Shown here: positions 16,048 to 25,137 of the stretch, in pieces | Layout of the letters: each line of letters starts with the position of its first letter | Numbering within the stretch: the stretch's first letter is position 1 | Assembly: GCA_964549745.1 (NCBI GenBank) | Contig: CAZJWP010000021.1 | Coordinates: 1 to 25,415 of the forward strand | Direction: 5' to 3' | Length of the DNA: 25,415 bases | Source of the DNA: J089 sp964549745 | Lineage (GTDB): Bacteria > Fidelibacterota > Marinisomatia > Marinisomatales > J089 | The notes under the pieces: generated by a model | Told to the model about the DNA's origin: nothing | Seen by the model: only the letters and a program-made list of their open reading frames with translations | Databases searched by the model: none | Position numbers and translations under genes: made by a program

Positions 16048-18387
16048 ATGAGGAAATCGATATCATGGATTATGGCCATTTTGATGATATCCAGTCTTTC
16101 TTTCGGGAAATGGGTTTATGACAGTGATTTAGCTGTTAACAGCCAACCACACGGTGTTGTGGTTGCTCCGGATGGAAAGATATGGGTTGGCTATTATGGC
16201 TACACCGATACATTAGGATTACCGAACGATACCATTCCCATCAAACCGATTTATGTTTTCAATGCAGACGGAAGCCAGGCAAGTTTTTCACCGATAGAAA
16301 TCTTGTCATGGGCCGACAGCCGTCAGGACACGATGTGGAACGGATGTCGAGGTATATCCCAGGATAAGGATGGAAACATTCTGTATTCAGCATACAATGA
16401 TGTCTGGCAGATCAACTATCAGACCGGTGAACCGATGGGAGCCTTGTACGACTTTCCCGGTTCAGTAACCGAAGCGGCTGTGAACGCTGATGGATATATG
16501 TTCATCACCCAGGTTGTACCGTCTGGAAATCCAATTTGGGTGTTTGATGCATCCTTAGGTTTACCATCAACAGAAACCACAGCATTGGATTGGGCTGATG
16601 GATTAGTGAATGAGATTGATTATGGTACCAGCAGTGTAATCGGTCGGAATGTGTTAACCAATGCTTCCGGTACGGACGTATATCAAGGGAAGATATATGG
16701 CGGTACCCATAATAATGGTATGCTTCACTTCGTTGGAGACGATCCGGAAGCTGTGTTCAATTTGGATGACAGGATCTGGCGTGAAGTCATGTGGGTCAAC
16801 GCCCTGGACTGGGGTTTGGACAGCACGATTTGGATGGGAACATACTGGGATGTAAGTGAAGGTGATTTCACCGGTTATTATGCCGTGGATCCCAGCGCAG
16901 GTTATCAGATCGTGAATACAATCGGAACCGGACCGGAACTGGGTCATTCGTTTGGATCTGTTTCCCAGAGTGATACGGTTTATGCTCCGCGCGGTATTTC
17001 ATTCTCTGCGGATTCAATGACCGCTTATGTGGCTGATTTTGATGGAAACCGTATCCTTAAGTTTACGGAAGATGGAAGCGGCGCCGGTGATGTTCCGACG
17101 GAAGAAGTCCCGGCCACAAGTGATTGGGAATATGACAGTGATTTAGCTGTTAACAGCCAACCACACGGTGTTGTGGTTGCTCCGGATGGAAAGATATGGG
17201 TTGGCTATTATGGCTACACCGATACATTAGGATTACCGAACGATACCATTCCCATCAAACCGATTTATGTTTTCAATGCAGACGGAAGCCAGGCAAGTTT
17301 TTCACCGATAGAAATCTTGTCATGGGCCGACAGCCGTCAGGACACGATGTGGAACGGATGTCGAGGTATATCCCAGGATAAGGATGGAAACATTCTGTAT
17401 TCAGCATACAATGATGTCTGGCAGATCAACTATCAGACCGGTGAACCGATGGGAGCCTTGTACGACTTTCCCGGTTCAGTAACCGAAGCGGCTGTGAACG
17501 CTGATGGATATATGTTCATCACCCAGGTTGTACCGTCTGGAAATCCAATTTGGGTGTTTGATGCATCCTTAGGTTTACCATCAACAGAAACCACAGCATT
17601 GGATTGGGCTGATGGATTAGTGAATGAGATTGATTATGGTACCAGCAGTGTAATCGGTCGGAATGTGTTAACCAATGCTTCCGGTACGGACGTATATCAA
17701 GGGAAGATATATGGCGGTACCCATAATAATGGTATGCTTCACTTCGTTGGAGACGATCCGGAAGCTGTGTTCAATTTGGATGACAGGATCTGGCGTGAAG
17801 TCATGTGGGTCAACGCCCTGGACTGGGGTTTGGACAGCACGATTTGGATGGGAACATACTGGGATGTAAGTGAAGGTGATTTCACCGGTTATTATGCCGT
17901 GGATCCCAGCGCAGGTTATCAGATCGTGAATACAATCGGAACCGGACCGGAACTGGGTCATTCGTTTGGATCTGTTTCTCAGGGTGATACGGTTTATGCT
18001 CCGCGCGGGGTTGCCTTTACAGATGATGGTGACTATGCCTACGTAGCTGATTTCGACGGGAATAGAATCCTGAAGTTCCGTAAATCAGGTGTAAGTATTG
18101 ATCCAACCATTACTTCGGTACCGTTGGAATTCAAACTAAATCAAAACTACCCGAATCCGTTTAACCCAACAACCAATATCAACTTTGATCTGTACAAAGC
18201 AGGTCACATTAAACTAACAGTGTACGATCTTCTTGGTCGGCAAGTTGCTGTATTGGTTGATAAGGAAATGAAGGTAGGAAATCATACGATCACCTTTGAT
18301 GCTCATAATTTTGCAAGCGGTATGTATATCTACACATTGCAAACGGATAATAAGATGATGTCAAAGCGTATGACACTTATTAAATAA
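16048..18387 (+). CDS. Secreted tandem beta-propeller protein with T9SS sorting domain
   Basis: The 779-residue product has a signal peptide (1-20, SLSFG), two consecutive NHL-like beta-propellers of 338 residues each (from residues 24 and 362) and a type A T9SS domain (about 690-779; LNQNYPNPFNPTTNI, VYDLLGRQV, ASGMYIYTL). Each propeller contains 'PHGVVVAPDGKIWVGYYG', 'RGISQDKDGNILYSA' and ends 'YVADFDGNRILKF', typical blade motifs. The two copies are identical in protein over about 283 residues and in DNA over 848 bp. The last blade differs. Propellers of this sort usually bind ligands or proteins; no catalytic motif is apparent. GGAGG six bases before the ATG is the strongest ribosome site on the left side of the window, and the 102-bp gap before it suggests possible separate expression. 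A strong terminator follows. Confidence 0.85.
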   Translation: MRKSISWIMAILMISSLSFGKWVYDSDLAVNSQPHGVVVAPDGKIWVGYYGYTDTLGLPNDTIPIKPIYVFNADGSQASFSPIEILSWADSRQDTMWNGCRGISQDKDGNILYSAYNDVWQINYQTGEPMGALYDFPGSVTEAAVNADGYMFITQVVPSGNPIWVFDASLGLPSTETTALDWADGLVNEIDYGTSSVIGRNVLTNASGTDVYQGKIYGGTHNNGMLHFVGDDPEAVFNLDDRIWREVMWVNALDWGLDSTIWMGTYWDVSEGDFTGYYAVDPSAGYQIVNTIGTGPELGHSFGSVSQSDTVYAPRGISFSADSMTAYVADFDGNRILKFTEDGSGAGDVPTEEVPATSDWEYDSDLAVNSQPHGVVVAPDGKIWVGYYGYTDTLGLPNDTIPIKPIYVFNADGSQASFSPIEILSWADSRQDTMWNGCRGISQDKDGNILYSAYNDVWQINYQTGEPMGALYDFPGSVTEAAVNADGYMFITQVVPSGNPIWVFDASLGLPSTETTALDWADGLVNEIDYGTSSVIGRNVLTNASGTDVYQGKIYGGTHNNGMLHFVGDDPEAVFNLDDRIWREVMWVNALDWGLDSTIWMGTYWDVSEGDFTGYYAVDPSAGYQIVNTIGTGPELGHSFGSVSQGDTVYAPRGVAFTDDGDYAYVADFDGNRILKFRKSGVSIDPTITSVPLEFKLNQNYPNPFNPTTNINFDLYKAGHIKLTVYDLLGRQVAVLVDKEMKVGNHTITFDAHNFASGMYIYTLQTDNKMMSKRMTLIK
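16117..16964 (+). repeat. Long direct repeat, copy 1 (848 bp identical to copy 2)
   Basis: Read base by base, this stretch matches 17131-17978 exactly at an offset of 1014 bp. Identity stops abruptly at the left (TTT before it, AAT-like bases before copy 2). At the right it breaks at 16965 (C versus T) and 16969 (A versus G), then falls to roughly 60% beyond about 16994. Confidence 0.95.
17131..17978 (+). repeat. Long direct repeat, copy 2
   Basis: This is the second copy of the 848-bp exact repeat, encoding the second propeller. The bases after it (to about 18073) still encode a homologous last blade but with many differences from copy 1, so the exact tract covers only part of the 1014-bp unit. 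Confidence 0.95.
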
Positions 18388-18404
18388 TCTTAATATTAGA
18401 TTAG

Positions 18405-18434
18405 AAAAAGGGCCTCAATTGAGGCCCTTTTTTT
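18405..18434 (+). terminator. Rho-independent terminator after the tandem propeller gene
   Basis: A perfect GC-rich palindrome, GGGCCTCAATTGAGGCCC, is flanked by AAAAA on the left and a run of seven T on the right. It lies 18 bases after the stop. A-tract, stem and T-tract are all present, and the palindrome may work in both directions. Confidence 0.93.
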
Positions 18435-18495
18435 ATCGTTGAGATTTGAAATGTCGTAACTTCAATAGTCATTTATTCACCTTTGAGAGAAAACA

Positions 18496-19422
18496 ATGTC
18501 AAAGTTAAAGCAAAACAATTCAGGATTTGTTTCAATCTTAGCCGGGATATTCATTTTGTCCCGGTTACTCATCGCCGGAAATCCAATATTAGTCAAAGGG
18601 ATTCAAGATGGACAATTTCCGCGTTGGTCCCCGAAAGGATCGTATATAGCATACACGGGACCACAATATAAAGGAATTTATCTTTATTCAATTAAAGAAA
18701 AAACCACCCGCACTTTAACGGATGAGCCTTCTGCAGGATTTGGCATGGAGTGGTCACCCAAAGGCGATCAAATTGCTTCACGGGTAAGTATGTGGATGAA
18801 TGACCGCCAATTATTTGCATTTGTATTATTTCCGGTTTCAAACAAATCTCCCATCTTTTTGACTGACTACCATTTAGGCATGTCCGGGATCCCTTGTTGG
18901 AATAGCGAAGGAACAAAAGTATGGCTAAATGGAAGTAAAAAAATTCAATCATGGAACATCTCTAATAATATTATTAATTCTGAAATAAACTGGGTGGTTG
19001 TCGGAAATAAGTTAATTCAGATTATGCAGAACGGTCAAAAAACAGAGTTTCCACTTCCTGAAGAGGGGGCAATACTGGAACCGGATATAGCATCGGATAA
19101 TCAGCATATCGTTTTAAAAATAATGGGCGGAAATTTATGGATACTATCAGCAGACCATTCACCACCGGTCAACTTAGGTTACGGGGATTCTCCGCGATTT
19201 TCCCCTGATAATAATCGCGTATGCTATACCATTATAAAGGATGACGGGCATAGAATAACTGAATCTGATATTTATATTGCATCATTGAGCGGGGATTCAA
19301 TACGAAACGTATCACAAAGTCCGAAAATTATTGAATTACATCCGGACTGGTCACCGGACGGGACACAAATCGTTTACGACACAAATGATGGAATGATTTG
19401 GACGATGGAGGTGTCAAAATGA
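18496..19422 (+). CDS. TolB-like (PD40/WD40-like) beta-propeller protein, exported
   Basis: The 308-residue protein has an N-terminal signal or anchor segment (about 10-28) followed by PD40-type propeller blades recognisable by the 'P-x-W-S-P-x-G-x-x-I-A-Y' motif: 'FPRWSPKGSYIAYTG', 'GMEWSPKGDQIASRV', 'SPRFSPDNNRVCYTI' and 'HPDWSPDGTQIVYDT'. This is the blade type of TolB and of the propellers of prolyl oligopeptidase-like proteins, but no peptidase domain follows and the chain ends with the last blade. Its stop overlaps the start of the amidase gene by four bases (ATGA), implying coupled translation and a shared task in the envelope. It may be a periplasmic binding or scaffold protein for the amidase; that is inference. 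The first ATG is preceded only by a weak GAGAG. Confidence 0.8.
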   Translation: MSKLKQNNSGFVSILAGIFILSRLLIAGNPILVKGIQDGQFPRWSPKGSYIAYTGPQYKGIYLYSIKEKTTRTLTDEPSAGFGMEWSPKGDQIASRVSMWMNDRQLFAFVLFPVSNKSPIFLTDYHLGMSGIPCWNSEGTKVWLNGSKKIQSWNISNNIINSEINWVVVGNKLIQIMQNGQKTEFPLPEEGAILEPDIASDNQHIVLKIMGGNLWILSADHSPPVNLGYGDSPRFSPDNNRVCYTIIKDDGHRITESDIYIASLSGDSIRNVSQSPKIIELHPDWSPDGTQIVYDTNDGMIWTMEVSK

Positions 19423-21935
19423 TTAAGGCGCTAAAAAGTATTTCCATCTTTTTAATTATTCCTGCTAGTTTGATTCATTCACAAGTTACAGGTTTGTCTG
19501 GATGGGATATTTGTATCGATCCAGGGCACAGTCAACACGAAAATATGGGGATATCCGGGTTTTCCGAAGCTGAAGAAGTCGTTCGCGTTGGCCTTCAACT
19601 TCGATCTTTGCTTTCACAAAACACGGATATTGATACGGTGTATATGACCAGAACCAATGATCAACAGGTTGTTGGTTTATATGATCGATCCGTTTATGCT
19701 AATACAGTCGGTGCGACATGGTTTCATTCTATTCATAGTGATGCAGGCGCAACCTCATCAAATCGAACATTATTACTGTGGGGACAACTATACAACGGAA
19801 CACCTGACCCACCTGTTGGCGGAGAAGGAATGTCAGCTATTATAGTGGATATCCTAACACGAGGTATGAGAATCGCTACAAGTGGTTCCTGGGGAGATTG
19901 TTCTTTTTATGGGAATAATATTTGTAATGCATCATGGCCGGGACCTTACTTATCAGTTAACCGGAATACTTTAATGCCTTCCGAATTAAGTGAGGAAGGG
20001 CATCATACAAATCCCGCCCAAAATCAACTAGCCATGAATTCGGGCTATCAGCGATTGTTAGCCTATACGTTTTATTGGTCCATTCTTAAGCATCAAAACG
20101 TTTCACGGCCGCCTGTCCGTATCTGTACAGGAATTATCCGAAATGTTGAGACAGATATTCCGATTAATGGTGCCACAATATCTATTGGAGACAGGTCCGT
20201 AACCACGGATACGTGGGAATCTTTATTTAATCAGTATACCGATGATCCGGATGCCTATCATAATGGTTTTTATTTCTTTGATGATCTTTCGGACTCAAAC
20301 TGGACTTTAGTAGTATCTGCTGACGGATATGATCCGGATACCCTTGAAGTAACGCCTATAGATACGTTCTTTACATTTAGAGATATTAATTTAGTTTCAA
20401 ATGTTCCACCTACAATCGTTGAGACTAATCCGGCTGAAGGAGATTCAAGTTTCCCTGCTTGGGACCCCATCGAGATCAATTTCAGTCGTCCGATGAACCC
20501 AAGTGCAACTGAAGCTTCGTTTCAAATTGAGCCATATACTACTGGAAGTTTTAGTTGGACCAATCATAATCAACGAATGGATTTTACACCGGATAGCATT
20601 CAATTTGTGACCGACTATACGGTAACGATTGGTGAGTCAGCGCAGGACACTTATTCCCATTATTTTGATGGTGATTCGGACGGGATACCCGGGGGTGAAT
20701 TCCAACTACATTTCCGAACCAGTCCAAGTGATATTTTCCCGCCTGAAATCCAATCAGTTTACCCATCAATGTCCAGCAATAATATCGAGATAAATCCGAT
20801 TGTTCGCGTTACCTTTGATGAGGTAATAGGAAATCCAGATACATTATTTTCCACTATTTACGTTCAAAATTTCTCAAGCGGAGAAATAGTAGGAACTCAG
20901 CTGGGATACTATATAGTAAATAATCAAACGGTTGTGAATTTATTCCCCGACGATGTGTTAAATCCCGGATCCATTTACATTACGAGAGTATCGCCCGGTA
21001 TTTCAGACCGGTTTGGTAATTCAATGGGGATTTGGCACTCATTTAGTTTTTCTACAGGATCAACGACACCTGTTATCAATTTAATTGATGATTTCGAATC
21101 AGGTCTCACTTCTAATTGGTGGACACCCTCTCAAAGTGGAAGTTCTGTTGGTTATATTGCCGATAGTACAGATATGAGCGCAAACACAGAAATAGTTAAT
21201 CTACTTACTGGCAGTACGACTTCAATGGATGTTCGATATGGCTGGGATGAAAATGCTCCCGAATGGTTATTACGTGAATATTTAGGGGGTGGTCTGCCGC
21301 GTGGGATGACGTTTACCGGAAATGACATACTGCAGTGCTATGTTTTTGGAGATGGTTCCGGAAATCAATTTCGTTTTGCAGTGGATGATCATTTACCGTC
21401 CACGGCAGCTGAATATCACGAGGTTAGTCCCTGGATTACGGTCGATTGGATTGGATGGAAACGGGTTCGTTGGAATATGGCAACTGATGGCACCGGCACC
21501 TGGTTAGGAGATGGAAATCTAGACGGGAATCTGCGAATCGATAGTATCCAACTCACCCATGTACCAGGACAACCCTCGACTGGGCATTTCATATTTGATG
21601 ACCTGTCAATCGTTTCTGATGAAGAGATGAATACAGAGAATAACAGTGAAATACCTAATCAATTTTCTTTGAGTCAGAATTATCCCAATCCTTTTAATCC
21701 GGTAACAACCATCCAATATTCTGCTAATAAAGAATCAACGATTCGATTGATAATATATAACGTGCGCGGACAACAAGTACGCAAATTAGTTTCAGGATTA
21801 ATCTCCGCAGGAAATCATAGTGCGACCTGGGATGGCCGTGATGATTACGGTTCATTGGTAAGTACCGGAACCTATATTTACCGTCTCGAAAAAGACGGGA
21901 AATCCATTTCAAGAAAATTGGTATTTATTAAGTAA
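19419..21935 (+). CDS. Secreted N-acetylmuramoyl-L-alanine amidase (Amidase_3) with Ig-like, carbohydrate-binding-like and T9SS domains
   Basis: The 838-residue enzyme begins with a signal peptide (1-22). The Amidase_3 domain (about 28-225) shows the zinc and catalytic residues expected: His37 in DPGHS, Glu50, His106 in SIHSD, and Glu192 in 'SEEGHHTNP'. It should cleave the amide bond between MurNAc and the stem peptide. Then follow a CarboxypepD_reg-like domain (about 232-330), two Big_5 Ig-like domains (about 335-440 and 445-550), a jelly-roll-like module (about 555-735; WWTPSQSGSS, DDHLPSTAAEYHEVSPW) and an NYPNPFNP T9SS domain (745-838). The ATG at 19419 has GGAGG at good spacing and overlaps the previous stop; an in-frame TTG at 19398 is less likely. 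It is far larger than housekeeping AmiA/AmiC, and its C-terminus suggests export to the surface or medium. Confidence 0.88.
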   Translation: MIKALKSISIFLIIPASLIHSQVTGLSGWDICIDPGHSQHENMGISGFSEAEEVVRVGLQLRSLLSQNTDIDTVYMTRTNDQQVVGLYDRSVYANTVGATWFHSIHSDAGATSSNRTLLLWGQLYNGTPDPPVGGEGMSAIIVDILTRGMRIATSGSWGDCSFYGNNICNASWPGPYLSVNRNTLMPSELSEEGHHTNPAQNQLAMNSGYQRLLAYTFYWSILKHQNVSRPPVRICTGIIRNVETDIPINGATISIGDRSVTTDTWESLFNQYTDDPDAYHNGFYFFDDLSDSNWTLVVSADGYDPDTLEVTPIDTFFTFRDINLVSNVPPTIVETNPAEGDSSFPAWDPIEINFSRPMNPSATEASFQIEPYTTGSFSWTNHNQRMDFTPDSIQFVTDYTVTIGESAQDTYSHYFDGDSDGIPGGEFQLHFRTSPSDIFPPEIQSVYPSMSSNNIEINPIVRVTFDEVIGNPDTLFSTIYVQNFSSGEIVGTQLGYYIVNNQTVVNLFPDDVLNPGSIYITRVSPGISDRFGNSMGIWHSFSFSTGSTTPVINLIDDFESGLTSNWWTPSQSGSSVGYIADSTDMSANTEIVNLLTGSTTSMDVRYGWDENAPEWLLREYLGGGLPRGMTFTGNDILQCYVFGDGSGNQFRFAVDDHLPSTAAEYHEVSPWITVDWIGWKRVRWNMATDGTGTWLGDGNLDGNLRIDSIQLTHVPGQPSTGHFIFDDLSIVSDEEMNTENNSEIPNQFSLSQNYPNPFNPVTTIQYSANKESTIRLIIYNVRGQQVRKLVSGLISAGNHSATWDGRDDYGSLVSTGTYIYRLEKDGKSISRKLVFIK

Positions 21936-21964
21936 TCCAATATTTTTTGGATAATTGATTTTGG

Positions 21965-21992
21965 AGTGTGGATAAATATCTTTATCCACGCT
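21965..21992. terminator. Bidirectional terminator hairpin between convergent genes
   Basis: GTGGATAAA (21968-21976), loop TATC and TTTATCCAC (21981-21989) form a perfect nine-pair stem, extended by three more pairs including one G-T. It lies between the amidase stop (21935) and the stop of the convergent hydrolase gene (22000). Neither side has a long T-tract. Confidence 0.6.
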
Positions 21993-21999
21993 ATAAAAG

Positions 22000-24900
22000 T
22001 TATTTTAGGAGCATCATGCGTATAACTGCGGTTCTATCTTCTGTAATAAGTCGACAAAAGTAGATTCCCGAAGATACTTTTCTACCTGAATCGTCTAATC
22101 CCGACCAGGTTGCAACATGTGTTCCGGCAGGTAAGTTTTTATCTACTAATTTTTGAACTTCCTGCCCCATAAGGTTGTAAACAGTCAAGGATACGGCAGA
22201 GGTTTTATCCAAATCAAAACGAATTGTAGTCTTTGGATTAAATGGATTTGGATAATTTTGATAAAGAACAAATTTACTTGGTACGACCGGAATATCATTC
22301 TTAACAGCTAGTTGATCTGTTTTTTTAATTGCCCTGTAATTATCAAAATATATTGTCCCGGTAGATACTCCAATCCCAGGGTTATAAGTCATTTGAAAAC
22401 TGTCGGTGCGCAATGTACCCTCAAGTATTCCGTTTCCCAGCCAACTACCAGTTTCACCTGCACCCAAATCCCAGGATACCAACCGCCAGCCTTTCCAATT
22501 GATTTCGATCCACGGGCTTACTTCGTGATACTCGGCTGCTGTACTTGGGAGGTGATCATCCAAACAGAATCGGAAATAATTGGAGCTGCCGTCACCGTAT
22601 AAATATGTTTGGAGCGTATAGGACGTATCAAATTCCACAGCACGAGGGTCACCTCCGCCTAAATATTCACGTACCAGCCAGTTATCTGCATTTGTATCCC
22701 AAACATAGTGGAGTTTTGCCGATTTATGCGGGGAAGTACCGGGTAAATAGACTGAGGATGATGTTCCAAATGAAGTACCGGCTAAAATCCCAATTGTAGA
22801 TCCGGAACCCGATGGCGCCCACCAATCATTTACATCCGGGAAATTCGAAATTGTCAGGATTTCGTCATAAATCAAAGGTTCGGTACTAAAATTAACAGAT
22901 ATTGCATCAGACATGGGGTTGCCTAAGAGGTCTGCTATCGTAGAATCAATTCCTAAAATATAGTTTTGATTGGGTGCAAAATTTTCGGAGGGCCTAATTG
23001 AATAAATTGTTTGTTCATTTAAAGTAGATAACTGGTGCGCAAATCCTATTGCGTTTGACCCTTCGGATAGGGTTACTCCGTTTAATGTATTGGTTAGAAT
23101 TTGCTCATCAAATACAATCGTAATGACTTCACCAATTTCAATGTCAGGGTTTGATCCTGAAAGATCAAGATTAAGTTCATCAATTTCCGGGCCCCAAATA
23201 TCTTCTGCTTCGGTAATGAAATGAATCACCTGCCCATCACCGGGAATTCCGTCGTTATTGCCATCAAATTCGACATTGTTAATATCGGTTAAACTGGAAT
23301 CAATAGTGATATTGATTTCCTGTGCGTAGGGTAAATTTTGATAGAAAGCCACAGTCACATTTCGGTGATCACTTCCCCATAATAATGAAAAACCGATTTC
23401 AGAATCACAAGTAATCTTAGAATTAGCATTTTCTATATTGATAGTTTTAGAGAAGTATAATGTCGGATCTGTATTCACTCTGATCGTGTCATTCGATTCT
23501 GGATCAGTACTAAGTAATGTAGGAGGAAATGAAGGAATGGAATCTGAAATTTCCAAATTTGACGGTGAAGATTCCTTCCAAAAGCGATTTGCACTTGTAG
23601 CGTAATAAGAGTATTGCCCGTTATAGTCTTGAGTCCCTGTGAATGAATCGATTAGCTGAAAGGAAGAATCTGTGAGTTGAACACTTATTATTTTATCATG
23701 ATTTGAATCCGAAACAGTTGTGTCTGTGCGATAAACTATAGTCCAATATTTGGTAGTTGTGTCAGTTGGGGTAACCGTTACTTGATAAGTAAGGGAATCA
23801 AGCGATGTCAAAGATAAGGTTGGAGATTCCGGTGCAATACTGTATTCGTTTATATTTTGAGGTTCCTTTGTTCGACGTTTAAAAAAGGTGGATCCTGCTT
23901 CTTCCCAATAATCATGTAACTCCCATGTCCCGTAACTGAAAAATTGAAATCCATTCACCCAATGTATTTGGCGACATGCATTGACAATACTTGCATGATT
24001 ATTCCAGGCATTATTATCCGATAATACATAGGAGCCAGGCCCGACCGAATACAAGTTCATTGCTTCAATACCGGGTTGAATATAGTCACTCCAGCAATTA
24101 GGACAATTACCGACCAACATACCATTGAAATCCATTGCTGAGGTCCAGTGATAATGCATCGGTGTGAGTTGATCTACATAATGCTCATTGTACCAGAGAG
24201 CAGCATCTTGAAAGACAGATCCATACCCTTGCCAACCGGACCAGTTATACTTACCTAAAACAGCCGTTGATAAACGTACCCAGGGTTTTACCGCTTGAAT
24301 AGAATCGTGTAGATCAGACACAAAAGTCGTCACGCCCCAGCGCCACCAATCTTCCCAAGATGAAAATCCATCCGGAATACCCGCGCTATACGGATGATCT
24401 ATGTCATATAAGTATCGTCCCGAACGATTGTTGTTTAATTCTTCAATCTCTTCTTCGGTCAACATTCCGTCCAGCTTTCTAATTTGTTCCTCTATTGGAG
24501 GGATTTCACTGCGGCCTGAATTAGAATATTCGTTCCATCGTACATAGTCTAAATGCAATCCATCAATATCGTAGTTGTTTACCAATTCCATTGCGACATT
24601 GATTGTATAGGCTCTTACAGAATCCAATCCGGGTGAAAGAGCTCGATAAGAATCCATTGCATTGCCATCCTGATCTCTGCAAATCCATTCAGGATGTTCA
24701 TATGCAGGTGTACCGGGTGCTGTACTTGATGTTTGGAAAGCGTTGAACCATGCATGCACTTCCATTCCTCTGGCATGGGCCTGTTCTACAAGATAAGCTA
24801 AGGGATCATACCCGGGGTTCGATGACCCAATATAAGCGCCCCAGGGTTCAAAAGATGAAGGGAAGTATACTGTACCCGATTGACGAACCTGAAAAATAAC

Positions 24901-25092
24901 CGCATTCATATTTGCGGTTTTCATATTGTCCAAAATTTCTCGAATTTTAGCCTTACCTTGAGTTACAGAATAAGATGATGATGTCCATTCCCAGGTGATG
25001 ACCCAGTTTGACCGGAATTCAGCATTTGTAGTTTGCCCGCCAAGTCCGGTAACAAATAGAAGGACGAATGAAATAAAAATTTTCTTTTTCAT
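22000..25092 (-). CDS. Secreted GHL10-family glycosyl hydrolase (DigH-like catalytic domain) with T9SS domain
   Basis: The 1030-residue protein has a signal peptide (1-24) and a GHL10 (PF02638) TIM-barrel domain (about 26-400) with the family's marks: 'MKTANMNAVIFQVRQSGTVYF', 'YDPLAYLVEQAHARGMEVHAWFN' (95-117, in two parts), and DGLHLDYVRW (178-187). E. coli DigH of this family cuts peptidoglycan glycan strands lacking stem peptides. After it come an FnIII-like segment (about 412-520), two Big_5-like Ig domains (about 525-735), the same jelly-roll-like module as in the amidase (about 740-915, with DDHLPSTAAEYHEVSPW) and an NYPNPFNP sorting domain (about 938-1030). The ATG at 25092 is chosen because AAGGGGAG lies seven bases upstream and a canonical signal peptide follows; an upstream ATG at 25140 would add 16 residues. 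It is convergent with the amidase and divergent from a probable transporter. Confidence 0.88.
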   Translation of the reverse strand: MKKKIFISFVLLFVTGLGGQTTNAEFRSNWVITWEWTSSSYSVTQGKAKIREILDNMKTANMNAVIFQVRQSGTVYFPSSFEPWGAYIGSSNPGYDPLAYLVEQAHARGMEVHAWFNAFQTSSTAPGTPAYEHPEWICRDQDGNAMDSYRALSPGLDSVRAYTINVAMELVNNYDIDGLHLDYVRWNEYSNSGRSEIPPIEEQIRKLDGMLTEEEIEELNNNRSGRYLYDIDHPYSAGIPDGFSSWEDWWRWGVTTFVSDLHDSIQAVKPWVRLSTAVLGKYNWSGWQGYGSVFQDAALWYNEHYVDQLTPMHYHWTSAMDFNGMLVGNCPNCWSDYIQPGIEAMNLYSVGPGSYVLSDNNAWNNHASIVNACRQIHWVNGFQFFSYGTWELHDYWEEAGSTFFKRRTKEPQNINEYSIAPESPTLSLTSLDSLTYQVTVTPTDTTTKYWTIVYRTDTTVSDSNHDKIISVQLTDSSFQLIDSFTGTQDYNGQYSYYATSANRFWKESSPSNLEISDSIPSFPPTLLSTDPESNDTIRVNTDPTLYFSKTINIENANSKITCDSEIGFSLLWGSDHRNVTVAFYQNLPYAQEINITIDSSLTDINNVEFDGNNDGIPGDGQVIHFITEAEDIWGPEIDELNLDLSGSNPDIEIGEVITIVFDEQILTNTLNGVTLSEGSNAIGFAHQLSTLNEQTIYSIRPSENFAPNQNYILGIDSTIADLLGNPMSDAISVNFSTEPLIYDEILTISNFPDVNDWWAPSGSGSTIGILAGTSFGTSSSVYLPGTSPHKSAKLHYVWDTNADNWLVREYLGGGDPRAVEFDTSYTLQTYLYGDGSSNYFRFCLDDHLPSTAAEYHEVSPWIEINWKGWRLVSWDLGAGETGSWLGNGILEGTLRTDSFQMTYNPGIGVSTGTIYFDNYRAIKKTDQLAVKNDIPVVPSKFVLYQNYPNPFNPKTTIRFDLDKTSAVSLTVYNLMGQEVQKLVDKNLPAGTHVATWSGLDDSGRKVSSGIYFCRLITEDRTAVIRMMLLK

Positions 25093-25137
25093 CTGAAGAC
25101 TCCCCTTAATAATCGCAATATTCAATTTAACACGAAT

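Noticed and set aside
16654..17961. Pairs of identical overlapping ORFs (61, 64 and 97 codons) in other frames of the duplicated gene
   Set aside because: They are shadows of the main frame, duplicated only because the DNA is duplicated. They have no ribosome sites or recognisable product.
16117..17978. Transposon or mobile element as the source of the long repeat
   Set aside because: The repeat is in frame inside one gene, has no terminal inverted repeats or transposase, and encodes a propeller domain.
19398..19421. TTG start for the amidase, seven codons upstream
   Set aside because: It lies inside the end of the propeller gene without a ribosome site, and would put acidic residues before the signal peptide. 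ATG 19419 has GGAGG and a normal signal peptide.
22312..22799. Plus-strand ORFs opposite the GHL10 gene
   Set aside because: They lie inside a clearly coding minus-strand region and encode no recognisable protein.
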